64,000 nucleotides of DNA from Synanceia verrucosa (GCA_029721515.1 CM056562.1:15037335-15101334); one strand, 5' to 3'. Numbered from the stretch's first letter, positions 52,801 to 61,453 are shown. A program made the numbers and translations. Notes: generated by a model not told the origin, from the letters alone.

Positions 52801-55800
52801 CGTGAGCTCAGAGCTCAGAGCCTGACCTCACCTGTAAAACTGTCCACGAGGGAGGGAGGTTGTTTTTAACAGGTGAACGACACGTTTATTATTAACCTGC
52901 TCTTTTATTGACAACATTCCAGAAAGTAATGATCAGAATGTCAACATGGTCTCTTTTCTTAATCTTTAACATACAAACATGTTTACATTTAGTGTTTCTC
53001 ATCAAAACACATCATGCATCAAACATAATGAATGCATTTCCTTCATCATTTGAATATTTCCAAAGCTGATTTCTGGCTGGTAGTTGTTTTTGGTGGTTGA
53101 CACGTCATTTAACCCCTCTTTCATTTAATAAACATGGCCAGCCTTTGATGTAAATATGGTAATTATTGCAGTAAGGCTTGCGTCCTCTTAGCTTTGAGCC
53201 TTTTCACCTCCTCCAACTCTCCAGCTCTTGCGTCGCCTCTTCTCCTTTGTGTTTTAAAGCTTTCACACTCATTTGCATTATGGTGAGTCTGTGGTCCTCA
53301 GGCATGTACCGGTGGAGCACCACATGCAAACAGACAAAAGCATGGCTGCATAGAGCTGCCAGTATTCAAAAACTCCACACAGTAACTTTAAGCTTTTATG
53401 CCTAACAGTATGAACCACTGGAGTTTATGTAATTCCCCAGCCTTCTTCCTAAAGATACGTTCCTCAGCAGATTTAATTTCTCTTTTTAAGGCGAACACAG
53501 AAAGAAGCGTGCAAAGATTGGGAAGGAGTCTAAAGTGAGACGGCATCCAGTGGTGCCCCCTCAAATTCAGCTGTGTATTTCTATGATCAACGTGTCTCTG
53601 GCAGAGTGTGGAGCTTAAACTGTTCAGACCAAAAACAGACTGAGAACAAAACACCTCAGTCACACTCTGCCCCATACCTCCCCTACAAAAATCTGTTTAG
53701 TAGAAACGCCAAAAAAAAACCAAAACAAAACCCGATTAAAAAACAGATGGTGTTGAAAACTTTATTTGAAAATGGATTAATTATTCCAGGTCCAGGGCAG
53801 TGCACGGAATAGCTGGCGGGAGGGGATGTTAAAGTGACACGTCGAGGGAGTGAAGAGCATAATATTTGGTTGAACGCCTCAGAAGTACACGGAAACAGAC
53901 AAGAGTGAACAGGAAGAAAGTGAATACCTCGCCAGGGCTGTAATGTTGCTGAGCTTGTTTTTCTTCTCAGCTTGTGATTTCCCAATTGTTTTTTTGCTTC
54001 TCACATTTTAATGCTAACATAAGGAAGTGGTGCCTCTGTTATCTTAAAATTACTGTTAAACAGGGTGTGTTTTGGCTGCTCTGCAAATTTTAACTCCCCT
54101 CCCATTCCTTACAGTGCTCGGAGCGTGCTGCTGGGCGACATGTATGCAGCAGCTTTAACTGTTTGGGATTATTCTGTTGAATGTAAAATGAAGCTGAATT
54201 TTGTTTGCTCTGTTCAGTTTTGAGAGATATCTAACAGGGAAGCTGAATTTCTGAGTTCAAGGTCCCCACAGTCCTCTTCCTTTTCATGTGGAGATGCAGG
54301 GATTTTTCTGTTGTTATGTCCTCCTACATTAAAAAAAAGAAATCACACCAACATAAGAATAATTTGCCAAATCCATCCATTTCAGCAGCCGCCAACCCTT
54401 GATATGAGCACCAATATGGTCCAGGTCCTCAGGCTGGTTTTTGTTTTGTTTTCTTGAGAAGTGCACAACAAGAGTATGTGTGGGAAGAGAATCTGCAGTT
54501 TATCCTCTTGTGATTGATTAAAAAAAAACATACACAAACAAAGCAGCCATAAATAATGAAATATAACAACCTGGAGACGTTAATTGTTCCTTCTCTGTTC
54601 ATTAATCCCTCAGTCCTCATTCACCTCTCTCCTCATCCTCTACTTGAGAAACCAGTAGCAATAACCTATTTTCATCCTCCTTTGTTCACTTTGTCTTTTA
54701 ATCTTGTTACCCTTTGGCCAGATCAGTGTCATCTGGAAATAGACGCCATCTTACTCGCTCACTTGCTCAACATGTGTGGGTGTGCATGTCTGTCTTTGTG
54801 TGTTCTTATCCTCCCCTGAACCGGAATAAAGACAAACACATCTGAGCAACCTGCTCTCTGCTCCACCTTCATTCAGCGCCTTTGTTTACTTGTTAATGTT
54901 CTCCCAGAGAGAAGAGCCGCTGCTCTCTGAGCCTCACACAGTGGAAACCTGCTCTGGTTCAGGCATCTGCTGGGTTTGAATAACTACTTGCACCTTCTCT
55001 TGTATTGATTTGTTTTGGAATAAGCAGCAGCTGATATTTTGGCTTATTGCTCATTGCTGAAGGACTCTGACCCAGTCTGAACAGCTGCAGCAGGTCAATG
55101 TCCTGCTGACATTAAATTCTGAGATCTTAATGACTTCTGCTTCCTGTAAGTGGTGGTTGTGCATGTGATATCGATATCTTCAACCCTTCATTTTGTCCTT
55201 CACCACTAAAGCTTCCTGACTTAGTGGTGATAGTGTGTACGTACAAATGCACTCCTCTTTAGTGTGGTTGACAAACAGATCCTCTTCTCCAACCTGGCAG
55301 TCAGTGTCCAATATGTGATGTGGAGAAGCAGGAGGGGCTGCTGCTTTAGTCGAATATAATCTGATTTTTTTCACTGAGAAACAGCAGTTTAGAATTGAAT
55401 GCACTTGCTTTCTGCAGTTGTGAAGGGATACATGGAGATATTAAGGAGTGCCACAACTAATTTGACAAAAAATTAAATTATAATTTGATGAAAAACAAGA
55501 CAAATAGCTTAAAGGTAATGGACTAAATAGTAATGGTGGTAGTAGTTGTTATTAGTATGAAAATGTATAGCAACTAGAAAAGCACTCAGAGAGCACAGAC
55601 CGGACGCAATGACTTTTTATTATTTAAAGTTACCCCCGCCAGGAGGTTAGGTTATGTAAGGAGATTATGTTTTCACCGGGTGTTTGTCAGTTTTGTAACT
55701 CAAAACGTTATGGACGGTTTTTGACGAAATTTTCAGGATTGGCCAGAAGTGGCCTAACTTAAAACTGATTAATTTTTGGTGGTGCCGTTGAATTGGATCC

Positions 55801-58800
55801 GATCACCACGAAAAATGAATCAGTTTTAAGTTAGGCCACTTCTGACCAACCCTGAAAATTTCATCAAAATCCGTCCATAAATTTTTGAGTTATTTTGCAA
55901 ACCAACAAACAAATAAACAAACCCTGGTGAAAACATAACCTCCCTGGCGGAGGTAACATCCAGTTTATAATCCATTCATAAGAACTCACTGGAACATGTC
56001 TGACAGTGTTGATGACGGGTTTATTTATCAGACAGGGATGTTTGGACGTTTTAACACTAAAGGTTCTATTGGATGCTATATTATTGATCTGCACTCCTTA
56101 CATGTGTCATCCTAACATAGTGATCTTTATAAGCAGTCACTATCAGTTCTCCATCAGCTGCTACACCTGCAGGCTGTCTGACATTTGATTGGCTGTGTTC
56201 AGTCTTGTGCTGCGGTGTCTCAACAACATGCTTTGCTTTGTGCTTTGAATCAAAGAGTTTCTTGATTGAGTTGATTCATGTGGCACATGTGTGGTCCTCT
56301 GCTTTCAGGGTCTTAACATTTTTGAAATATTGTACCTCTGGCAAGTGTGAAATCAATGAACGTTTTCTGAACATCCAGTATTATGTCTGCTACCGGAGGA
56401 TGCTGCAATTTTGCCGACATATCCTCAGAAACTGAAGTTCGCTGGAGTTTGGGGGGGAAATATCTGTCAGCTTTTCCCGCTGGCTTTTCTCTTTTTGATC
56501 TTGCCTCTCTCCTGTCTTCCCTCTCAGCTTAGTGTTGACTGTATTCTTTGGCTCCCGTAGGATTTGTCACTGTGAAGGGGATGACGAGAGTCCTCTGATC
56601 ACACCATGCCACTGCACAGGGAGCCTGCGCTTCGTCCACCAGGCCTGTCTACAGCAGTGGATCAAGAGCTCCGACACTCGCTGCTGCGAGCTCTGCAAAT
56701 ATGAGTTCATCATGGAGACCAAGCTCAAACCGCTGCGCAAGGTGAGACCCATGTTTGTCTGAGTGTTAATTCAGCCTCAGCAGATAAATTCACACTTTCA
56801 TCACAGCCCCAAGTGTCAAAACTTAAGTGGAATCACTCCTTGGTTATGAAGCAGAAAATGTGAATAGCTGCAGATAACACAAGCATGACACTGAGCTTTG
56901 AGGCTTGTTTCCATAGTGGAGCTTGTTGTGATTTCAAATGGTTCAGAGCAGCACACTCCCATTAAAGGCTCTTATCAATCGCTGAGGCCTGCAGATAGCA
57001 GGACACTAATTAAAATTCCTCCACCCTTCATTAGCTGCACAAAGGGCCTTGAACAAATGCTCTGCCATTAACAACTTCTCAACCCCACTGCTGAACACTG
57101 AAGCTGCTTGTGTGTGAGCGATCAGAGATGAGACAAGTATGTCTGTCTAATACGAAGTGTTTATCAAAAGACGCTAGGTTTCATCACTGCCGTACTCACT
57201 TCTTGTCAAAGTGGCCGTGGAATCAAACCCATTAATGAGTCACTGAATACATGAGAGTTGCATTGTGGTTGTTGGGAGAGTCCAGATTATTTACGAAACT
57301 GATCTGCTGGTGCTGGCATTGCATTTTGTGTTTTCTTTGTATTGCCAGGCTCATTTCCTGATGATGTAGTGACAGACAATGTAGCTGGACTCAGACACTT
57401 TTCTACTTTGTCTCACTCACCATGCCAAGAAACCTTATTAGATGTTGATCACAGCGACTGAACACACAGCCAGCTGTTTAGTTTGTGTGACGGCTTCTGT
57501 CTTTGAGTGTGAATTTACTGTTGACCTCCCCAAATGTCCTTCCTTTGTCCTCTTGTGTTTTCTGCCACAGTGGGAGAAGCTACAGATGACGGCGAGTGAG
57601 AGAAGAAAGATCATGTGTTCGGTCACCTTCCACGTCATCGCCATCACCTGCGTGGTGTGGTCGCTGTATGTGCTCATCGACAGAACAGCAGAGGAAATCA
57701 AACAAGGTCAGCACAGATTGGCTGCACTGTACAAACATACACAAAAGCTTTAACTTTGTTCTTTGTGTTGAATGGTGCTTTGTCAGTTGTCACCCATTCA
57801 TTCAGCCTCCCACCGTCTCCAAGTCATTCATTAATGACAAATCTGCATGGACGGTAGTGGTGTTTCAGCTGTGTGAGTATGGAGTGCAGATCGTGAGAAA
57901 TGATCTCGAAGTTTGGAATATAATGTGGGCGTAATTCACTTGCAGAATCTCAGTGGGCATCAAAGTCACGAACAAATGTGCAGAAGAGTGTGCTGAGATG
58001 ATGTCTTTACATTTTTTTTTTTGACTTTTACTTCAGTTCAGCTCCTTTTGATTTCAGACCTGTAGTCCCACAAAAGAGAAAGTTCAGAGATGAAAGACGA
58101 AATTTAAAAAGTAGATCTTTGCATCTGTCATTCTGAGATCCAATTTGAGATTGAGACTTTCAGAGTGACGTTATTACTGTGTGCGTGCGTGCGTGCGTGC
58201 GTGCGTGCGCGCGTGCGTGCGCGCGCGCGTGTGTGTGCGTGCGTGCGTGCATGTTCGAGGTGTGAATTAAAATGACAAGTTGAAGGTCACTTCAGACTCA
58301 CAGGGATGAAAGAGTGTGTAGGTTTTTTAACTAAAGAAAAAGGACTTATTGTAACAGAGAGTGAGGTCCGGCAGCTAAAAAGGAGAAGTCACGCAATCAT
58401 CTCAATAGTTCATCTCAGCAATTTAAATAATTTGACATTATGGGGGATTGCAGAGAGTTAAATGTGTTTGTTCTTAAAGGGGAAGTGTTGTTTTTTACAA
58501 ATTAGACCTTATTTCTGGGATAAAATACTGCCATTTACTCACCCATTTCACTTTGGAGTCATTTGGTATTTCTGATGATATTTGGATTTGACGATATCCA
58601 TTTAACAGGAGTGAATGGGGCACTGAAATGCAACCAGTAAATAACACAAACTTGACCATTTCTTAAATAACAGATGTTTAATAAGATGGGCTACACTATT
58701 ACTATTCTCATATGAGTTGCCAGTAACTTGAGAAAATTCAATCTGTAAACAGACTGCTACTTCCTGTGTATGATAGTTTACTAAGGACCCCTAGTGCCCA

Positions 58801-60724
58801 CCTGTGTGGCCTTCACAGTGCCTGAACTAAAATACTAGTTTGTGACGTCACATACACATACATGCTTTGTTTTAGTTCAAAGCCATCTTATTAAACATCT
58901 GTTATTTGAGAAATGGTCAAACTTGTGTCATTTACTGGTTGCATTTCAGTGCCCCATTCACTCCTGTTAAATGGATATCATCAAATCCAAATATCATCAC
59001 AAATTCTCCAAATGACTCCAAAGAGATATGGTTGAGTAAATCATAGTATTTTATCCCAAAAATAAGGTCCAATTTGTAAAAAATGACACTTCCCCTTTAA
59101 TATGAAGCTACTGCCAGCAACTAGTTAGCTAAAGTTAGCATGTAAAGACTGTCTTCTGTCCAGTGGTAACAAGATCTACCTCCCAGCTCAGCTCATGCTC
59201 TATAATTAACACTTTATATCCTCTCTGCTTAATTGGTACAAAAAACAAGTGTGGTGGATTAAACAAACAAGACATAAGCTGTAAATTATTGAGCCACAGA
59301 GGTGCTGGGTGAAGTATTCCTGCTCCCACTTTGCCTTGTTTCCTGCTGGAGATGAGCTGTTTTTTACAGTGACAACCTTCAGATTGTGTCACCGTATTAG
59401 TTTTATTTCATTGAATGTGCTGCTGACCAGCGGCTGTTCTAGTAGAGGCAGGTGGTCAGCAGCACAGAGTTACTTCCTGAGGGCTAAAAATGGAGATGGC
59501 TGCTTTAATGATGAGCGGCGGTGTCGTCCGCTGGCACCACGTCTGCTGCCACTCTGTCCTTTCTGGCATGTTTGCTGCCTCTGAGACAGCGTGCAGATGG
59601 AAGAGCAGCCTGTGTCTGTTTAGTCCAACCTGATGATTCAGACTTGTTCGAGTCCTCGAGGGTTGTCAGGTTCAATCACCATGGTGATGCCGAATATCTC
59701 CTCACTAGTCCTGTTTGTCTTCTGCCAAGTCACACAGAGCCACGTTATGTTCCTCTCTCTCCGTTTGCTTGCAGAGATTACAGCAGAGTTGGAGCTAATA
59801 TGCCTTAAAATGTATTCCACTGTCTACCTTTGCAAAGCAAATTAAATGTTTATGATTGCATGACCAGTGGGTTACATCCACCTGTAATATTTCACTTCAC
59901 TTTCAATTTCTGCACATTTCTATCAGTCTGTTTGTATGTCTTTGGTAACACGTGATACTTACACTTTTTTTTAACTCTTTACTCATGCAGCCGGAAGAAT
60001 CCCAGGTAAACATTTCAACTTTGGCCTTTTGGCTTTCGAATTGTTTTCCCCGTCAGCCTTTCTGCCTCTTAGCTCGTTACAGATATTTACACTTCCCCAA
60101 ATTGCACATTTTTACTTGGAGCCGTATGTTTCAGAGGTTTTGCAATTTGTCAAAACGCTGCAGCTGCCTCAGGGACCATATTAATGTTTCTGTAAAGCCT
60201 GCTGTAGTGGTGTAGTTTGTTGTTCCCGCTTTTCAAGCAATCATTTCTTTCTGTTTTGCTATATATATTTATTTTGGAGGTATTCTGTGCCTTAGAAGAA
60301 TGGTGTGTGACATTTCTGGGGATCTATTAGCAAAAGCATTTTCTGTAAAGCCGATGAATTGAATATCAGAGGAATGAGGAAACTTGCTCTGTGTTTTCTG
60401 TTTGCTTTCTGTTCCTCAGGACTCCTGGAGTGGCCTTTCTGGACCAAGCTGGTGGTGGTGGCCATCGGCTTTACTGGTGGACTGGTGTTCATGTACGTCC
60501 AATGCAAAGTCTACATTCATCTATGGAGGAGACTCAAGGCTTACAACCGGGTCATATACGTCCAGAACCGGCCAGACACGTGTAAAAAGCTGACTCTGGA
60601 GAAGCCGCCTCTCATCGAGCCCAGTCTGGAGAACAAGGAGGCTCTGGCTCCCACCCAGTCAGACACAAACTCCTCCCAGTACACAGAGACAGAGGACTAC
60701 ACTATGGAGGTACTCCATGTCTGA
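15294..60724 (+). CDS. marchf8: MARCHF8 E3 ubiquitin ligase, whole multi-exon coding span
   Basis: Membrane-associated RING-CH ubiquitin ligase of endosomes, lysosomes and plasma membrane. The mammalian family member ubiquitinates membrane cargo such as transferrin receptor, MHC class II and CD86 and drives their lysosomal turnover. Joining 15294-15389, 43389-43439, 50200-50279, 56561-56741, 57571-57706, 59991-60005 and 60420-60724 gives 861 nt plus stop (287 residues); mammalian MARCH8 is close to this length. Order: N-terminus starting MNMPLHQIS, Ser-rich linker, RING-CH (about 75-121), TM1 (about 150-172), TM2 (about 197-216), cytosolic tail with YNRV and YVQN tyrosine motifs. The C-terminus contains SDTNSS and ends LHV, and the N-terminus matches MARCH8, which argues against the close paralogue MARCH1. 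Every junction is GT-AG and phases agree. Adding the 50687-51616 cassette gives 597 residues; skipping the microexon gives 282. Confidence 0.95.
15410..15790. repeat. Teleost interspersed repeat at start of first large intron
   Basis: The stretch reads like a repeat I recognise as abundant in many fish genomes. Landmarks in order: a cattccaccagccagcaggg segment, 'ttcacgtgtatgggaaaatgac', a 'tattacctctgtaaaca' segment, 'gagtttttggtctcaatgg', and 'ggggcatggctaccgtgtg' followed by 'attgacagg'. I cannot name its family. Edges are approximate. It starts about 20 bp past the exon donor, so it inserted very close to the splice site. Confidence 0.6.
15476..15489 (+). promoter_or_regulatory. CTCF-like motif inside an interspersed repeat
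   Basis: CCAGCAGGGGGCAA fits the CTCF core CCASYAGRKGGCRS at 13 of 14 positions, only the last base differing. It lies about 90 bp inside the first large intron and is supplied by the teleost repeat at 15410-15790. Occupancy is unknown. Confidence 0.35.
15990..16055 (-). mobile_element. hAT-like terminal fragment
   Basis: Ends attggtgcatccctg, reverse complement CAGGGATGCACCAAT, a hAT terminus common in vertebrates, preceded by 'ggtatcggaagtg'. Internal extent unclear. Confidence 0.5.
18040..18073. repeat. (TG)n microsatellite
   Basis: 34 bp TG run within the first large intron. Confidence 0.98.
20516..20551. repeat. (CA)n microsatellite
   Basis: CA run with one internal CG interruption at its start. 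Confidence 0.97.
25063..25122 (-). pseudogene. Truncated Myb/SANT-like domain start
   Basis: Twenty codons beginning MATKK with W-TDEETEF, the first SANT helix region. Followed by unrelated residues (PDSLLLLLSS). Not a functional gene as it stands. Confidence 0.4.
25216..25227. promoter_or_regulatory. NRF1 consensus motif
   Basis: CGCGCACGCGCA matches YGCGCAYGCGCR exactly. It lies about 95 bp upstream of the minus-strand ATG of the transposon remnant, so it is probably that element's promoter. Confidence 0.5.
27962..27975 (+). promoter_or_regulatory. CTCF-like motif
   Basis: ACAGCAGGGGGCAG matches CCASYAGRKGGCRS at 13 of 14 positions (first base differs). Same orientation as the motif at 15476. 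Confidence 0.35.
29241..29573 (-). other. Unexplained 110-codon minus-strand ORF in intron
   Basis: Starts MTAKFFLLPADKRLQEIY and ends ASLDHLP. The residue mix is protein-like (charged FVKHFQERMEDFRGFLQKL segment) rather than repeat-derived. I do not recognise it; no flanking splice sites or promoter are evident. It could be a decayed exon of a mobile element or chance. Confidence 0.2.
32479..33142. mobile_element. Fold-back DNA element, about 660 bp
   Basis: Left end GGTTTCACACTGTGGAGCCA pairs with the reverse complement of the right end GGTTTCACACTATCGAGCCA (18 of 20). Higher CpG content than surroundings. A minus-strand frame at 32823-33014 is very basic (ERKKLLGRLRAGRRQRAIKL), possibly a relic of an element protein. 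No clear target duplication; superfamily unassigned. Confidence 0.55.
33490..33795 (-). repeat. Teleost CAGTGGTGGAA-type repeat, degenerate
   Basis: AT-rich stretch with 'agtactgcaatataagtaag' and 'aagtggagtaaaactgtaac', ending tttttccaccactg. The reverse complement starts CAGTGGTGGAAA, the end of a very common fish repeat that proceeds into AAGTA-rich sequence. Confidence 0.5.
34620..34800 (+). promoter_or_regulatory. marchf8: Possible intronic alternative promoter of marchf8
   Basis: Clustered promoter-like signals in a CpG-poor intron: TATTTAAA at 34632, a C-rich GC-box-like run at 34681-34693, and an NF-Y type CCAAT box (CCAATGG) at 34729. CpG becomes more frequent from about 34.7 to 35.1 kb. 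The segment leads into a possible first exon that ends with a phase-0 donor at 35235. No transcript evidence; this is inference. Confidence 0.35.
34823..34854. repeat. (TG)n microsatellite
   Basis: 32 bp TG run within the putative alternative first exon. Confidence 0.97.
35206..35235 (+). CDS. marchf8: Possible alternative first coding exon of marchf8
   Basis: ATG at 35206 begins ten codons (MNSCWKMKIQ) ending CAG|gtacag, phase 0. Phase 0 is what coding exon 2 at 43389 needs, so splicing would give MNSCWKMKIQ-NEKPLGH in place of the 32-residue N-terminus. That yields 265 residues without and 575 with the cassette. The ATG has G at -3. Upstream in the putative 5' UTR are a start-stop ATGTAG at 34861 and a four-codon uORF at 35078-35092. 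Ten codons are too few to prove coding. Confidence 0.4.
39730..39850. repeat. Degenerate teleost GGTACC-rich repeat
   Basis: 'cttttccactagtactggta' then cctggtactaggtactttt and taccgcctcag resemble a common fish repeat. Edges and family uncertain. Confidence 0.4.
41945..41967. repeat. (TG)n microsatellite
   Basis: 23 bp TG run. Confidence 0.95.
43389..43439 (+). CDS. marchf8: marchf8 coding exon 2
   Basis: 51 nt, 17 codons, phase 0 at both ends: NEKPLGHSASRSSNISK. The family equivalent is NEKTLGHFMSHSSNISK in human MARCH8 and NEKSPGRSASRSSNISK in MARCH1, so the block is strongly conserved. Acceptor ttttacag ends at 43388; donor is AAG|gtgagc. It encodes a Ser-rich stretch of the cytosolic N-terminus. 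As a symmetric phase-0 exon it can also join in frame to the possible alternative first exon ending at 35235. Confidence 0.95.
44100..44165 (+). repeat. Possible LINE 3' tail
   Basis: gggatcattaaagggttatc then ttatctta resembles fish LINE tails ending in gggatcaataaag plus TTATC/TATC repeats. Short and degenerate. Confidence 0.3.
44405..44822. mobile_element. Inverted-repeat DNA element remnant
   Basis: Arms of about 31 bp at 44405-44436 and 44792-44822 match in inverted orientation at about 27 of 31 positions (tgcagccctgccgtgaaatg against the complement of tgcatttcactgcaggggtg). Surroundings on both sides are CpG-rich (44340-44400, 44745-44960), as in Harbinger-type elements of fish. True ends may lie outside. 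Confidence 0.45.
45361..45840 (-). mobile_element. Probable retroelement 3' end, minus strand
   Basis: On the minus strand the sequence ends with AACATAACATA-type AT-rich repeats, then atgatgaatgaataaagact, which looks like a poly(A) signal plus tail. Inside are 'gcctaagcctgttcagtc' and 'gttgttgtgttgttgaattt'. It resembles 3' UTRs of fish LINEs; no coding part seen. Confidence 0.4.
50200..50279 (+). CDS. marchf8: marchf8 coding exon 3, carries first RING cysteine of the short form
   Basis: 80 nt, 26 codons plus AG of a split Arg codon. It starts AGSPTSV, continues with SFSRTS and ends SSQDIC, aligning residue for residue with human MARCH8 in this block. The last Cys (residue 75) is the first zinc ligand of the RING-CH domain when this exon is joined directly to 56561. 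Acceptor ttctttag ends at 50199; donor is CAG|gtacaa. The next intron is only 407 bp when the cassette exon is used. Confidence 0.95.
50280..50686 (+). other. marchf8: marchf8 short intron before cassette exon
   Basis: 407 bp from gtacaa to the tandem acceptor cccagcag. The 3' half is T/C-rich. Confidence 0.75.
50687..51616 (+). CDS. marchf8: marchf8 large in-frame cassette exon (long isoform, 310 codons)
   Basis: An open frame of 930 nt, by far the longest in the window, lies between exon 3 and the RING exon. The acceptor cccag ending at 50686 and donor GCAG|gtgggt after 51616 both keep phase 2, so inclusion adds 310 residues without a frame change. The product is Ser/Pro/Leu/His-rich and probably disordered, with acidic clusters (VGDDDVFEEDRP, FMDEDSDLDC) and a LSPYSLSGDWC end. 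That final Cys sits where exon 3 places DIC, so the long form reads DWC-RIC into the RING. Coding is supported by the open frame, the phase match and the Cys restoration. Mammalian genes also appear to have long MARCH8 isoforms of this design, from memory and unverified. Splicing is predicted, not observed. Confidence 0.8.
51617..56560 (+). other. marchf8: marchf8 intron before RING exon
   Basis: 4.9 kb between donor gtgggt and acceptor cccgtag. It holds the palindromic MITE at 55629-55957. The rest (51.6-55.6 kb) contains only short ORFs without recognisable family, homopolymer runs and no RNA gene I can support. Confidence 0.85.
55629..55957. mobile_element. Palindromic MITE, 329 bp
   Basis: Ends GTTACCCCCGCCAGGAGGTT / AACCTCCCTGGCGGAGGTAAC are inverted repeats. 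Inner arms are also complementary: 'ggccagaagtggcctaac' to 'aaaactgatt' pairs with 'aatcagttttaagttaggcc'. It contains 'gttatggacggtttttgacg' and 'aaattttcagg', hallmarks of a MITE found widely in fish and marine animals. No coding capacity; superfamily unassigned. Confidence 0.8.
56561..56741 (+). CDS. marchf8: marchf8 RING-CH exon
   Basis: 181 nt: one base completing the split Arg codon, then 60 codons ending KLKPLRK, phase 0 at the 3' end. It encodes nearly the whole C4HC3 RING-CH domain, which binds two zinc ions and recruits the E2. Ligands in 287-residue numbering: C78, C92, C94, H102, C105, C118, C121; C75 comes from the preceding exon. Spacing C94-x7-H102-x2-C105 and CELC fits the family. 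W109 lies in the usual position between the sixth and seventh ligands. Near-identical to mammalian MARCH8; where human has SLHFVH this has SLRFVH, as in MARCH1. Confidence 0.98.
56742..57570 (+). other. marchf8: marchf8 intron between RING and TM1 exons
   Basis: 829 bp from gtgaga to ctgccacag. No repeat, RNA gene or additional exon seen. Confidence 0.9.
57571..57706 (+). CDS. marchf8: marchf8 TM1 exon
   Basis: 136 nt, 45 codons plus one base (G) of a split codon. Starts WEKLQMTASERRK and ends RTAEEIKQ, nearly identical to human MARCH8. Residues about 150-172 (IMCSVTFHV through SLYVLI) form the first membrane span; the short polar segment after it faces the lumen. Donor is CAAG|gtcagc, with the less common C at +3; it is the only downstream GT before the stop that leaves the phase required by the last exon. 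Confidence 0.96.
58179..58252. repeat. GTGC/GCGC alternating purine-pyrimidine tract
   Basis: About 74 bp of strictly alternating purine/pyrimidine (gtgc, gcgc and gtgt units), a sequence class prone to Z-DNA. Confidence 0.95.
58478..59096. mobile_element. Kolobok/T2-like long fold-back MITE, 619 bp
   Basis: Flanked by TTAA at 58474-58477 and 59097-59100. Begins AGGGGAAGTG and ends CACTTCCCCT. Arms of about 210 nt (58478-58689 and 58884-59096) are near-complementary, with an unpaired centre of about 195 nt. TTAA duplication with TTAAAGGRR ends fits T2-type MITEs of the Kolobok superfamily. No transposase. Confidence 0.8.
59991..60005 (+). CDS. marchf8: marchf8 15-nt microexon (predicted)
   Basis: The sequence ccggaagaatcccag is preceded by a strong T-rich tract and catgcag and followed by gtaaac. 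With the G left by the TM1 exon it reads A-G-R-I-P, and the trailing G opens the Gly codon of the last exon. Without it the protein reads KQ-GLLEW. Human MARCH8 reads KQ-GQAT-GILEW and MARCH1 KQ-GNDN-GVLEW, so the family has four or five residues here, which supports a short exon. It lies in the lumenal loop between the membrane spans. Length 15 is a multiple of three, so inclusion can vary. Confidence 0.6.
60006..60419 (+). other. marchf8: marchf8 intron between microexon and last exon
   Basis: 414 bp, gtaaac to ttcctcag. No other feature seen. Confidence 0.6.
60420..60724 (+). CDS. marchf8: marchf8 last coding exon: TM2 and cytosolic tail
   Basis: 305 nt including TGA at 60722-60724. Completes a Gly codon and continues LLEWPFWTKLVVV. 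Second membrane span about residues 197-216. The tail has basic residues right after the span (LWRRLK), then YNRV and YVQN, tyrosine motifs of the kind that direct endocytic sorting. The distal tail reads EKPPLIEPSLENK, SDTNSSQYTETED and ends EVLHV, homologous to MARCH8 EKSPLTEPNFENK, SDTNSS and EIIHV; MARCH1 has a different tail. Acceptor gttcctcag ends at 60419. Confidence 0.97.
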
Positions 60725-61027
60725 CACTGCTCACACCACACACAGGAGCAGGCCCAGAGTGAAGAGCAGCAATCATGGAAATGACTGGGGAACGACCACA
60801 CACTCCCCTTCCTCTGATCCCAGCCTGACTCACCTTCTGGTCGTCTTATACACCCAAACCTCCACCCACTGAGACAGACGGACCATGACTGCCTTCTGTC
60901 AACGTTCCTCCTGTCACACCTCATCCCTCCCTCCCTGCACCTGTAATCCACCACACTCCCACCTTCCCCAGGACCGGCCAGTTTTTACTGACCACTGTAA
61001 ATGTCTGAAGCTGCCTGGAGCTTACTA

Positions 61028-61030
<3 letters not shown>

Positions 61031-61065
<35 letters not shown>
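61031..61065. repeat. (CA)n microsatellite in 3' UTR
   Basis: 35 bp CA run 307 nt after the stop. Confidence 0.97.
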
Positions 61066-61067
<2 letters not shown>

Positions 61068-61453
61068 CGGAGAGCAGGACTGAGATAAATAGACTCACAA
61101 ATGGCTCCAGAGGTCGACATGTCTCTGATTGCGTGGTTTCTTTGCTTATGGATTTGTCAGATTTGTTTGTTTTTACCTCCTGTGAGTCTCTGGGCTAACC
61201 TGCCGTGGATCAGTATGTAGCGCCACGCATCGGATCTCTGGAACGTTCCAGCTACTGCCATCTCTGCTGCTGCGGTCCGTCAGCTCCAAGCTGGTCTGGC
61301 TCTGACCAGGCCTTGATCTGGACATGCATCGAAGCACTTTTTAGTTCCCCTCCCTCCCTTTTGCTTCTCTTTTTTCCTTTAATATGAATCAAGTCTTATT
61401 GTATATGTTGTACATGGGGGAGAGCACATCTTGTTTTATTTGATATTCTTTCA

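Larger units (their letters stand above)
57707..59990 (+). other. marchf8: marchf8 intron before microexon
   Basis: 2.3 kb. Contains a purine-pyrimidine GCGT/GTGC tract (58179-58252) and a complete 619-bp TTAA-flanked fold-back element (58478-59096). The remaining sequence shows no supported gene. Confidence 0.8.

Noticed and set aside
53570..53990. Paired ORFs on both strands near 53.6-54.0 kb
   Set aside because: Lys/Asn runs from A-rich sequence, with no splice sites or conserved motif.
57442..57934. Longer ORFs reading through the TM1 exon
   Set aside because: The extra residues are intron read-through; splice sites at 57570 and 57707 define the exon.
15294..60724. Gene could be marchf1 rather than marchf8
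   Set aside because: RING and membrane spans are nearly identical in both, but the N-terminus (MNMPLHQIS), exon 3 (SFSRTS) and the tail (SDTNSS, final HV) follow MARCH8; MARCH1 has a different start and ends in VVSV.
60697..60954. Minus-strand 85-codon ORF over the marchf8 stop
   Set aside because: Antisense shadow of the last exon and 3' UTR with no family resemblance.
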